The notes under the pieces were generated by a model. It saw only the letters and a list, made by a program, of their open reading frames with translations. It had not been told where the DNA came from and searched no databases. Below, piece after piece: positions 7,949 to 15,208 of a DNA stretch of 33,327 bases. A program made the translations under genes and the position numbers. The DNA comes from an uncultured Alphaproteobacteria bacterium (GTDB taxonomy: Bacteria > Pseudomonadota > Alphaproteobacteria > RF32 > CAG-239). How positions within the stretch are numbered: position 1 is the stretch's first letter; each line of letters begins with the position of its first letter. Location: NCBI GenBank assembly GCA_944391425.1, contig CALXTO010000013.1:1-33327 (forward strand), in the 5' to 3' direction.

Positions 7949-10378
7949 CTATTTTTTGCCGCCCAAAACCTCGATTCTCATCCTGTAGAAAGATCTCCAG
8001 ACAAAGATCAGCCCCAGAATAAAGAAAGCGATTCCCAATCCCAAAGAAACGCACTTCGGAGCGGCCACGGCCATCTCGACCGCCAGCAGCCCGAACAAAG
8101 TGGTAAATTTGATAATCGGGTTAAGGGCAACTGAAGACGTATCCTTATACGGATCGCCGACCGTATCGCCGACAACCGATGCGGCATGCAACGGAGTCCC
8201 CTTTTCGTTCAGATCAACTTCGACGACTTTTTTGGCATTATCCCACGCACCGCCGGCATTAGCCATATACAGCGCCTGAAACAGACCAAAAACAGCAATC
8301 GAAATCAGATAGCTGGCAAACAAGTTTGCATCAAAACAGGCAAACGCTATCGTAAATGAAAAGATAACGATAAAGATGTTAAACATCCCTTTTTGCGCAT
8401 ACAACGTGCAAATCTGAACCACTTTCTTTGAATCCTCAATTGAAGCAGCTTTAGCCGTATCCAGCTTGATATGCTGTTTGATATAATTGACCGCCCGGTA
8501 AGCACCGGTCGAAACGGCCTGCATCGAAGCGCCCGAAAACCAGAAAATAACGGCGCCGCCCAAAATAATTCCGAACAGCACTTCCGGATCCAGCAGATTC
8601 AACTGCAGGTTCAATAGCAGGATAATCGAGAAAATCATCGTTGTTGCCCCGATCACCGCCGTACCGATTAGAACCGGCTTGGCCGTAGCTTTGAACGTAT
8701 TGCCGGCACTGTCGTTTTCTTCCAGAAAATGCTTGCCGTTTTCAAAGTCGGGCTTAAAACCGTAATCTTTTTCGATTTCTTTGTTAATGCCTTTGATATT
8801 TTCAATCTGCGACAATTCAAACACAGACTGGGCATTGTCGGTAACGGGACCATAGCTGTCAACCGCAATGGTAACCGGCCCCATTCCGAGCATACCGAAA
8901 GCCACCAAACCGAAAGCGAACACGGTCGGATAAACCATATAGGCATCCAGTCCGGTGCGTGCAGTAAAGAACGCGATTGCCATCAGGCCGACCATGACCA
9001 GTCCCTGCCAAAAAGCGGAAAAATTCCCGGCAACGATACCCGAAATAATATTCAGGGACGCACCGGCCTCGCGGCTGGCATTGACAACTTCTTCCACGTG
9101 TTTGGATTTGGAAGAGGTAAAGATTTTGGTAAATTCGGGAATTAAGGCTGCGGCCAGCGTACCGCAGGAAATAATTACCGAAAGTTTCCACCACAAAGCG
9201 CCGAAACCGGACAGCATCAGATACGAAACGCCAAAGGTTACCATAATGGAAATAATTGACGTCAGCCAGATCAGAGATGTCAGCGGCGTTTCAAAATTGA
9301 AAGACTGCCTGTTGCCGAATACGGCTTTTGATACGGAAGCATTCAGCCAATAAGAAAAGATGGAGGTTAAAATCATCAGGACACGCATGGCAAAAATCCA
9401 CACGATCAGCCGCGCCTGGAAATCAATTCCGCCGTCAATCAGAGCCAGCTTGCCGTCCGGAGCATACATCATGCCTGCTCCCAAAACAATAAAGCTGATT
9501 AAGGCCACGCCGGTCACGCCGTAGGTTTCAAAGCCGTCGGCGGTCGGACCGACGGAATCTCCGGCATTATCACCGGTACAATCGGCAATAACGCCCGGGT
9601 TGCGTGCGTCGTCTTCGTCAATTTTGAAAATAATCTTCATCAAATCGGCGCCAATGTCGGCAATCTTGGTAAAGATACCGCCGCAAATGCGCAGGGCTGA
9701 AGCACCAAGCGATTCGCCGATAGCAAAACCAATAAAACAGGCGCCGGCATTTTCTTTGGCGACAAACAGTAAAATCGTAATCATCATAATCAACTCGACG
9801 CAAATCAGCAAAACGCCGATCGACATGCCCGAACGCAGAGGCAGGCTCATCACCGGATAAGGCTTGCCGCGCAAAGACATAAAAGCGGTGCGCGAGTTGG
9901 CATAGGTATTAATCCGCATACCGAACCAGGCGACGGTATATGACCCTAAAATACCCAGAACGGACCACATCAAAACGGTCAAAACTTTTGGCAACGGCGT
10001 TGCATTCAGATAATAAAAATAATAGAAAATGCACGCGGCGATAAACAGTTCCAAAATGACCAAAAGCTTTGCCTGCTGTTTCATATAGGTTTTGCAGGTT
10101 TCATAGATGGTGTAAGATACATTAAGCATTGCTTTATGCGCCGGCATGCCTTTAATCTTTATAAATTCATAAAGACCGAAAATCATGCCGAGCACGCAAA
10201 TGCCCATGCCGTACAACAAAATCTGCGATCCGGTAATTCCATACCCGAAGATGTCATAAGCCACATCCAGAGAAGGGATTTTCAGATCGATTTCAGAGGC
10301 CAGGGCGTTTCCGCTCAGAAAGCCGGTAGCAAGCAGCATTGTCAAAAAAAAGCTGCTCCATTTTTTCAAGCTCATCAT
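7949..10378 (-). CDS. hppA: Membrane-bound ion-translocating inorganic pyrophosphatase, divergent type
   Basis: This enzyme hydrolyses pyrophosphate and pumps H+ and/or Na+ across the inner membrane. The 809-residue product has about 16 membrane helices and the catalytic loops: DARNPGVIADCTGDNAGD near 257-274 followed by SVGPTADGFETYG, VDSYGPVTDNAQSV near 507-519, and GDTVGDPYKDTSS near 737-749. It begins with a signal-peptide-like leader (1-28, ending SGNALASE). Lys563 in AGNTFKATAK occupies the position that marks K+-independent enzymes. Unlike common family members it carries about 23 extra residues (about 535-557) just before that motif, and the first catalytic loop departs from the usual GDNVGDCAGMGADLF. 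ATG 10378 or 10375 can serve as start behind AAGGGAA. Pumped ion undetermined. Confidence 0.93.
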   Translation of the reverse strand: MMSLKKWSSFFLTMLLATGFLSGNALASEIDLKIPSLDVAYDIFGYGITGSQILLYGMGICVLGMIFGLYEFIKIKGMPAHKAMLNVSYTIYETCKTYMKQQAKLLVILELFIAACIFYYFYYLNATPLPKVLTVLMWSVLGILGSYTVAWFGMRINTYANSRTAFMSLRGKPYPVMSLPLRSGMSIGVLLICVELIMMITILLFVAKENAGACFIGFAIGESLGASALRICGGIFTKIADIGADLMKIIFKIDEDDARNPGVIADCTGDNAGDSVGPTADGFETYGVTGVALISFIVLGAGMMYAPDGKLALIDGGIDFQARLIVWIFAMRVLMILTSIFSYWLNASVSKAVFGNRQSFNFETPLTSLIWLTSIISIMVTFGVSYLMLSGFGALWWKLSVIISCGTLAAALIPEFTKIFTSSKSKHVEEVVNASREAGASLNIISGIVAGNFSAFWQGLVMVGLMAIAFFTARTGLDAYMVYPTVFAFGLVAFGMLGMGPVTIAVDSYGPVTDNAQSVFELSQIENIKGINKEIEKDYGFKPDFENGKHFLEENDSAGNTFKATAKPVLIGTAVIGATTMIFSIILLLNLQLNLLDPEVLFGIILGGAVIFWFSGASMQAVSTGAYRAVNYIKQHIKLDTAKAASIEDSKKVVQICTLYAQKGMFNIFIVIFSFTIAFACFDANLFASYLISIAVFGLFQALYMANAGGAWDNAKKVVEVDLNEKGTPLHAASVVGDTVGDPYKDTSSVALNPIIKFTTLFGLLAVEMAVAAPKCVSLGLGIAFFILGLIFVWRSFYRMRIEVLGGKK

Positions 10379-10602
10379 ATTCGATTCCCTTAAAGTTTAA
10401 CCATAATAACACCAACAGGCCTCCCGCAGGCTGCCCGTCTGTTATACCCAAAGCTTACACGCGAGATTCTAAAGATTCAATTAAATTTATCTAATTCTTG
10501 TAGACAACCAACAGATATTTCTGGAGCTCTTGCCGCAATTCTGCTATGCTTTAAATTAGTAAAATTTGTGGCAAAACAAATTACGAACTTGGAGAAACTT
10601 GT

Positions 10603-10872
10603 ATGAAGAAAATGATTGCTTTCGGATTATTGGCTCTGGTTGCCGCCTGCGCCAGCCAACCCAAGGAAACTTATCCCTACGGCATGAGCGAAAAAGAATG
10701 GAACGAACTTTCCATTAAAGATAAAACCAACATCCGCCGGGAATTTTATTTTTATGAAAAAGGATCCACAGCCTTCATTAATCCGCAAATGGAAATTGAA
10801 GGCAAAAAACAGGAAATGCCTTTGTTGCTTCAGCAACAGCGCAAAACCAAACCTTTGGTAGAAGTAAAATAA
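10603..10872 (+). CDS. Small lipoprotein, unknown function
   Basis: The 89-residue product has a lipoprotein signal, MKKMIAFGLLALVAAC, with lipobox LVAAC; after lipidation Cys16 would be the mature N-terminus, followed by Ala-Ser, which suggests sorting to the outer membrane. The mature part is short, charged and carries an aromatic cluster (REFYFYEKG). A GGAGAAA ribosome binding site lies nine bases before the ATG, and a terminator follows seven bases after the stop, so it is a single-gene unit divergent from hppA. No family is recognised. Confidence 0.8.
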   Translation: MKKMIAFGLLALVAACASQPKETYPYGMSEKEWNELSIKDKTNIRREFYFYEKGSTAFINPQMEIEGKKQEMPLLLQQQRKTKPLVEVK

Positions 10873-10878
10873 ATCTCT

Positions 10879-10902
10879 GCCCCTCACATGAGGGGCTTTT
10901 TT
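10879..10902 (+). terminator. Rho-independent terminator
   Basis: GCCCCTC pairs with GAGGGGC around a short loop (ACAT), followed by six Ts. It ends the lipoprotein transcript. Confidence 0.88.
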
Positions 10903-10919
10903 CTATCTCTTGTAATCCA

Positions 10920-11297
10920 TTGTATATCAACGGCTTGCAGGGATTTTTCTGTGGAAAAGTTTTCTCTGTCTGTTGCTTGTTTGCGCAATAGTTAATATCT
11001 TGTTGCTATCGATAATCAAAGAGGACAACCATGGATAAAGTCAGCCTGACTGCTGCGATGAATCAAATCCGCACCATGTCGGCGGAACTGGGCAGCTATT
11101 ACAACATTGTTCTTAACCGTCAGGATTTTACCGAAAACTTAATCAATGTTCTGCAAGAAGGCGCCGACAAACTGACCTTGGCGGATATGAACGAAGAGAG
11201 CGCCAATATGCTGGCCTTACAAACCCGCCAACAGCTGGCGACCAATTCCCTCTCGCTCGCCTCCCAAGCCGCACAGTCAATTCTGAGATTATTCTAA
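10920..11297. repeat. Left copy of an inverted duplication (upstream region plus flagellin-tail gene)
   Basis: The coding part 11031-11297 and about 110 bp ahead of it recur in opposite orientation at 14799-15172. The coding parts are identical in length (267 bp) and differ at only a handful of amino-acid positions. The upstream parts share TTGTATATCAA, a TTTTT-GTGGAAAA block and a T/G-rich AT-box block in the same order. No similarity is seen beyond the stop codons. Confidence 0.85.
11031..11297 (+). CDS. Stand-alone flagellin C-terminal-domain protein
   Basis: The 88-residue product corresponds only to the end of an alphaproteobacterial flagellin. LNRQDFTENLINVLQEGAD (about 28-46) matches the last part of the D1 helix. 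LADMNEESANMLALQTRQQL then SLASQAAQSILRLF matches the terminal D0 helix, which normally packs inside the filament and is recognised by export chaperones. There is no N-terminal flagellin domain and no other flagellar gene in the window. The ATG has an AGAGGA ribosome binding site, so it looks like a complete small gene rather than a fragment. The stop lies against the convergent ligase gene, overlapping its last four bases. Function unknown; an export substrate, a filament-assembly modulator or a relic are all possible. Confidence 0.8.
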   Translation: MDKVSLTAAMNQIRTMSAELGSYYNIVLNRQDFTENLINVLQEGADKLTLADMNEESANMLALQTRQQLATNSLSLASQAAQSILRLF

Positions 11298-12655
11298 ATA
11301 ACTTCCAACAATTCCCGGCTGAAATCGGCTAAGGAATTATCATGCGCCCCCATAATGACAATTCGGTCTCCGGGTTGCACATTTTCGGTCACAAACTTCC
11401 GCGTATCTGCTTTGTGCGGCAAAAACAAAGCCTGCTGATGACCGTTAGAACGGATGCGGTTGATAATATTAGCGGAAGATATGCCGACATCTTTTGGCGT
11501 AAGTTCGTAAATTTCCTGCATAATCATGATATCATCCGGATTCAGAGTCTGCGCGACAACATCTGCAACTTCATCGCCGGTATTGACCGCCGAAAACGGC
11601 GTATGCGGCTGATACATGGCAATAATACGCCCCGGATATTCGCGCAGCGCAGCCAGCGAAGCACCGATTTTACTCGGATTATGGGCAAAATCGTTATAAA
11701 CGGTGACCCCTTTGGCACTGCCAATTTTTTCAAGACGCGCCTTAATACCGGTAAAACTTTCCAACGCCCGTGCCGCTTCAAACTTATCTATACCCAAAAC
11801 CATACAGGCGGCAATAGCGGCCAAAGCATTGGCGACATTGAAACGTCCGATCAAATTCAAACGAAAACTCTTGCCATTCAGCGTATAGCAAATACCGTTG
11901 TCAACAGCAGTAATCTCTGAAGCATAGATGTCCGCTTCGGGATTCTCAGTCGAAAAGCTCAGCGTTTCTCTGGCAGATTTTATGTTTCTGGCCAGCTTGC
12001 AATCAAAATTGACGACCAGCGTATGGCGCACATTAGCAGCAAAAGCCGTAAAATATTCCACCAATTTCTCAATGCTGGTATGGTCATGGGAAATATTGTT
12101 GATAATGCCCACATACGGATGATATTTACGAATTGAGCCGTCGCTCTCATCGGCCTCTATAACACAGGTATCTCCGTCATTATAGATATAATTGGGAAGT
12201 CCGGTACCGCTTTCATAATTGCACAACATACCGCCGTTGATCATACAGGGTTTCCGCCCGAGCCGGTCAAGAATATAACCAATCATAGCGGTAGTCGTTG
12301 TTTTCCCGGCCGTACCGCCGACAGCAATATTGTAAGGATACTGCCCGAACAGCTCTGCCAGCAGATCCGAACGTTTTTTAACCGGGATATTGTAAGAACG
12401 CGCAGCTTTTACGTCAGGATTATTCTCGTCAATAATGGCGGATACATACAGACATTCCATATCCGGCGTAATGCCGCTGCCGTCTTGGGGAATAATTTTA
12501 AGCCCTGCTTTTTCAAGCGCAACGCGGCGGGATTGATCACGCCCTTCATCAAAACTCAAGTCTGAGCCGTAAACATCCCAGCCTTTTTTTATCATAATTT
12601 GCTCAAGAGGGCTGATACCGTTGCCGGAAGCGCCGCAAAAAGCTATTTTTTTCAT
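11294..12655 (-). CDS. Mur ligase family protein, MurC/Mpl-like
   Basis: Mur ligases use ATP to join an amino acid or peptide to UDP-MurNAc; MurC adds L-Ala in synthesis and Mpl re-adds recycled tripeptide. From the chosen start the protein has 453 residues: an N-terminal nucleotide-sugar domain (KKIAFCGASGNGISPLEQ), P-loop GGTAGKTTTT at 113-122, EADESDG at 167-173, LIGRFNVANA at 268-277 and the C-terminal-domain motif YNDFAHNPSKIG at 320-331. The latter resembles Mpl's DDFAHHP more than MurC's DDYGHHP. ATG 12655 has AAGGA nine bases ahead, whereas an in-frame ATG 21 bases upstream has no ribosome binding site. It follows the secreted-protein gene on the same strand. Exact substrate unresolved. 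Confidence 0.85.
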   Translation of the reverse strand: MKKIAFCGASGNGISPLEQIMIKKGWDVYGSDLSFDEGRDQSRRVALEKAGLKIIPQDGSGITPDMECLYVSAIIDENNPDVKAARSYNIPVKKRSDLLAELFGQYPYNIAVGGTAGKTTTTAMIGYILDRLGRKPCMINGGMLCNYESGTGLPNYIYNDGDTCVIEADESDGSIRKYHPYVGIINNISHDHTSIEKLVEYFTAFAANVRHTLVVNFDCKLARNIKSARETLSFSTENPEADIYASEITAVDNGICYTLNGKSFRLNLIGRFNVANALAAIAACMVLGIDKFEAARALESFTGIKARLEKIGSAKGVTVYNDFAHNPSKIGASLAALREYPGRIIAMYQPHTPFSAVNTGDEVADVVAQTLNPDDIMIMQEIYELTPKDVGISSANIINRIRSNGHQQALFLPHKADTRKFVTENVQPGDRIVIMGAHDNSLADFSRELLEVI

Positions 12656-12679
12656 TTTTATCGTCCTTAGTTCCATAAA

Positions 12680-13501
12680 TTACAAAGCATCCAGCGTTTC
12701 ATTTTCACGGGATTGCAAAATTTTCAGATTTTTATAGTCGATGACTATATAACTTTTTCCGTCGCCGTCAACATTTACGGACAAAGCAGCCCCAACTTCT
12801 TCATTATAATAAGTTGAATACAGCTCGGCGGCTCCGCTCTGCAGCTGCGCCAGAAAATCCGGATTCCCCAAAGGCGCTTCTTTTTTGATAACGGCATCAC
12901 GGCCACGCTCGTCTTTGACAGTCTCTTCGATTCGGGCCGGTGTGAAAAATTCTTCGGCATGCCCATATTTTCTGGTCAGCAACCCGGCATAAATTTTATA
13001 CAGACGCAAAACTTTGGAAGCCGAAGCATCGTCATCCAGCAAATGCCCGTAAGCGATAATGCGCCACAACTCGTCTTCCTGTCCGAAAGTAACGTCAACC
13101 CGCTCAAAATCTTCCACCGCTTTAGGCAAATCCCGGGCCGCAAAACTGTTGGCATAATCTTTTTGTTCAACCGACGTCAGTTTAACTCCCTGATTTTTTG
13201 TATCGGCGATGCTGGCCCCCCAGATAAGACCGAAAGGCGCCGCCTGTGTACGGGAAACGGCTTGTGCCGCAGGCATATAGCGTTTTTGCCGCAACTCCGG
13301 AAAACTTTGTTTACGCAAAACCCGAGGTTGTTGTTGCAACAACCGGCGAGCGCTGGCTTTGGCATCCGCCGCGGCATCTTCGTCAACCACCGCAACACTT
13401 TCGTCAATCAACAGATCGCGCGGCAGAGCATTCTCCTGTGCCGATAACACAGCGATATTGGCACCAAATAAAACAACAGCCAGTAAAATCAGTTTTTTCA
13501 T
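12680..13501 (-). CDS. Secreted protein, unknown function
   Basis: The 273-residue product has a signal peptide (KK, then a hydrophobic core to about 20, likely cleavage at LSA/QE). The mature part begins with an acidic segment (VVDEDAAADAKAS), then a basic Gln/Arg-rich stretch (about 53-75). A folded domain follows, opening with APFGLIWGASIADTKNQGV near 88-106; this kind of GLIWG start is seen in several periplasmic hypothetical families. No catalytic motif is visible. AGGA lies seven bases before the ATG. It precedes the Mur ligase gene by 24 bases and is divergent from tetR, so it may respond to that regulator. A periplasmic location is likely. Confidence 0.75.
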   Translation of the reverse strand: MKKLILLAVVLFGANIAVLSAQENALPRDLLIDESVAVVDEDAAADAKASARRLLQQQPRVLRKQSFPELRQKRYMPAAQAVSRTQAAPFGLIWGASIADTKNQGVKLTSVEQKDYANSFAARDLPKAVEDFERVDVTFGQEDELWRIIAYGHLLDDDASASKVLRLYKIYAGLLTRKYGHAEEFFTPARIEETVKDERGRDAVIKKEAPLGNPDFLAQLQSGAAELYSTYYNEEVGAALSVNVDGDGKSYIVIDYKNLKILQSRENETLDAL

Positions 13502-13531
13502 AAATTTATCCTAAAATGATGCAAAATTAAA

Positions 13532-13546
13532 TTGAACACCGTTCAA
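13532..13546. promoter_or_regulatory. Candidate TetR operator (palindrome)
   Basis: TTGAAC-ACC-GTTCAA is a perfect 6+3+6 inverted repeat in the 113-bp space between the divergent secreted-protein gene and tetR. It covers the -35 box and part of the spacer of the likely tetR promoter, as expected for an autorepressor site. Confidence 0.55.
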
Positions 13547-13560
13547 GTTTCGGTTATTGT
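13532..13560 (+). promoter_or_regulatory. Probable promoter of the tetR / membrane-protease unit
   Basis: TTGAAC (13532-13537) and TATTGT (13555-13560) are 17 bp apart; transcription would start near 13567, about 48 nt before the ATG. The -35 is the left half of the palindrome described at 13532-13546. Confidence 0.5.
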
Positions 13561-13614
13561 AATTCTGTAATTGCAAATATTTTGTTAAACATATGAACAC
13601 ATCGCTAAAAAACA

Positions 13615-14250
13615 ATGGATATTGCCGAAAATAAAAACACCCGCCTTAAAAATTTTGTAAAAGAGCAAATGCGTCAAAACCTGCTCAAATGCGGCCGTCA
13701 AATGGTTGTGGAACAAGGACCGGATTTTTTAACGGCGCGCAAACTTGCCGATGTCTCCGGAGCATCGGTCGGAACAATATATAACCTGTTTGCTACCATG
13801 GATGACTTTATCCGCGCCGAAAATCTCCAAACGCTTGATGAAATTTATGAACATTTATCTCTGGTTCTGCCCGGCAAAGAGGCTTTCGTCACCATAAACA
13901 GCTACATTGACGTGTTCAGTTCTTTTGTCCTCAGCCGCCAAAACTTATGGATGCTCCTGTATCGTGAACATTTATGCAAAGACGGCGGCAACTTTGGATT
14001 CGCCTATGTGCGGCGTATCAAAAAAATTGAAGCTTTGTTCGATACCCAGATTAAAGCAATGTTCGGCAACCTCGGAAACGAGGAGCAACGTCTTTCAGCC
14101 CGGATTCTGGAAATGTCGCTGTTTGCCCTGAGCGGTTTTCTGATGGGGAAAAGCCGCAGAAAAAAAGGAGAAATCAACAAAAAAAATATCTGTAAACTGC
14201 TTTTGAACACTTATCTTGCCGGCCTGAAAAGCCTGAAAAGGATAAAATAA
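13615..14250 (+). CDS. TetR/AcrR-family transcriptional regulator
   Basis: The 211-residue product has the TetR layout: helices of a DNA-binding domain in the first 65 residues, with the helix-turn-helix LTARKLADVSGASVGTIYNLF at about 39-59 and the following MDDFIRAE, then a helical C-terminal ligand/dimer domain of unrelated sequence. No clear ribosome binding site precedes ATG 13615. The stop TAA is followed at once by the ATG of the membrane metalloprotease-like gene, so these two form an operon and the regulator may control it. The 6+3+6 palindrome in the promoter is a probable binding site. The ligand cannot be inferred. Confidence 0.9.
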   Translation: MDIAENKNTRLKNFVKEQMRQNLLKCGRQMVVEQGPDFLTARKLADVSGASVGTIYNLFATMDDFIRAENLQTLDEIYEHLSLVLPGKEAFVTINSYIDVFSSFVLSRQNLWMLLYREHLCKDGGNFGFAYVRRIKKIEALFDTQIKAMFGNLGNEEQRLSARILEMSLFALSGFLMGKSRRKKGEINKKNICKLLLNTYLAGLKSLKRIK

Positions 14251-14802
14251 ATGCTGTATGATGTTTATTACAAATTTTTGGCAATAATCAACAGCCCTGC
14301 GTTTTTACGGGGTTTTTTCGATAACCGTTTTTATCTTATCCTGTTGGTAATCGTTTTAATGCGCTTCAAATACACGACCTATCGTTCCATGTGGCTGAGT
14401 GCTCTGGTTAACATTCCGGGAACCATTCTCCATGAGCTGATGCACTTTATCATCGGCCTGTTTTTGAACGCCAGACCGTGCAATTTTACGGTTTTTCCAC
14501 GCCGCGGTGAAGACGGTAACTACGTTATGGGCAGCGTTGGTTTTCGCAACGTCACTTTTTATAACGCCGTCCCTTCGGCAATGGCACCGTTATTGTTGCT
14601 GCCGATCGGCTTTTATCTCAACCGTTATTTCCTGCCGGTTTTACAGCCGACTTTCGTCAACTATGTTTTGTACGTATTACTGCAAACCATCATTATTGAA
14701 AACGCTATTCCCTCCAAAGCAGACTTCAGAGTTGCCGGAATGTATTGGAGCGGCGTAGCAATCTATATATTTATCTTTCTGACACTATTTTTAATGTTCT
14801 AA
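14251..14802 (+). CDS. Membrane protein with HExxH motif, M50-like metallopeptidase
   Basis: The 183-residue product has four or five membrane segments. HELMH at 61-65 lies inside the second (GTILHELMHFIIGLF), the arrangement of site-2-type (M50) intramembrane zinc proteases. A later IPSKAD with Asp158 could supply the third zinc ligand. Between them are a soluble loop (about 74-100) and a hydrophobic segment with AMAPLLLLPIG. It starts directly at the tetR stop. Its last bases overlap by three the end of the convergent broken flagellin-tail gene. The substrate is unknown; activity is inferred from motif and topology only. Confidence 0.7.
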   Translation: MLYDVYYKFLAIINSPAFLRGFFDNRFYLILLVIVLMRFKYTTYRSMWLSALVNIPGTILHELMHFIIGLFLNARPCNFTVFPRRGEDGNYVMGSVGFRNVTFYNAVPSAMAPLLLLPIGFYLNRYFLPVLQPTFVNYVLYVLLQTIIIENAIPSKADFRVAGMYWSGVAIYIFIFLTLFLMF

Positions 14803-15065
14803 AACAACCTCAAAATGCTCTGAGCGGCTTGGGAGGCGAGCAAGAGGGAATTGATCGCCAGTTGTTGTCTGGTTTGTAAGGCCAGCATGTTGGCGCTCTC
14901 TTCGTTCATGTCCGCCAAGGTCAGTTTGTCCGCTCCTTATTCCAGAACATTAATCAGGTTTTCGGTAAAGTCCTGGCGGTTAAGAACAATGTTGTAATAA
15001 CTTCCCAGCTCGGATGACATGGAACGGATCTGGTTCATCACGGCAGTCAGGCTGACTTTGTCCAT
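14799..15065 (-). pseudogene. Flagellin C-terminal-domain gene, second copy, broken by a nonsense codon
   Basis: Read on the minus strand from ATG 15065, this is the same 88-codon frame as the gene at 11031-11297. It starts MDKVSLTAVMNQIRSMSSEL, includes RQDFTENLINVL, and ends LASQAAQSILRLF with TAG at 14801-14799. Codon 43 (14939-14937) is TAA where the intact copy has GAA, and no other stop or frameshift is present. Only a few substitutions separate the copies (for example T15S, A18S, T76I-type changes), so the break looks recent. A GGGGGAG ribosome binding site remains at about 15079-15073. The shortened product would be 42 residues and lack the D0 helix. The stop sits in TAAGGAG, which resembles a ribosome binding site, but no ATG follows at a usable distance. 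Confidence 0.88.
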
Positions 15066-15172
15066 TACATAGACTCCCCCTCATACATTCTGTATAAAGT
15101 ACACAACAGCATATTATAAACAGCAAAACAAGTATTTTCCACAAAAATTGCCGCTAACTCTTTGATATACAA
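14799..15172. repeat. Right copy of the inverted duplication
   Basis: This is the counterpart of 10920-11297 in opposite orientation, 3.5 kb away. It includes the broken gene and about 107 bp of upstream sequence. On the minus strand the upstream part holds TTGTATATCAA (15172-15162), TTTTTGTGGAAAA and a TATAAT box in TTTATAATATGC. Confidence 0.85.
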
Positions 15173-15208
15173 AAGTTTACTCAAAACAAAAAGCTTCGGC
15201 AAAGATGT

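Noticed and set aside
10980..11030. Possible sigma-28 (flagellar) promoter before the flagellin-tail gene, from ATCGATAA at about 11007-11015
   Set aside because: The -10-like ATCGATAA is suggestive, but no matching TAAA-type -35 lies at the required distance, and the broken copy does not keep the box.
12656..12676. Upstream ATG at 12676 as start of the Mur ligase
   Set aside because: No ribosome binding site precedes it and it lies right against the stop of the previous gene, whereas ATG 12655 has AAGGA at good spacing and gives the family N-terminus.
14930..14945. Read-through or recoding of the TAA in the second flagellin-tail copy, or re-initiation from TAAGGAG
   Set aside because: TAA ends other genes here normally, no recoding signal is visible, and no ATG follows within a usable distance of the GGAG.
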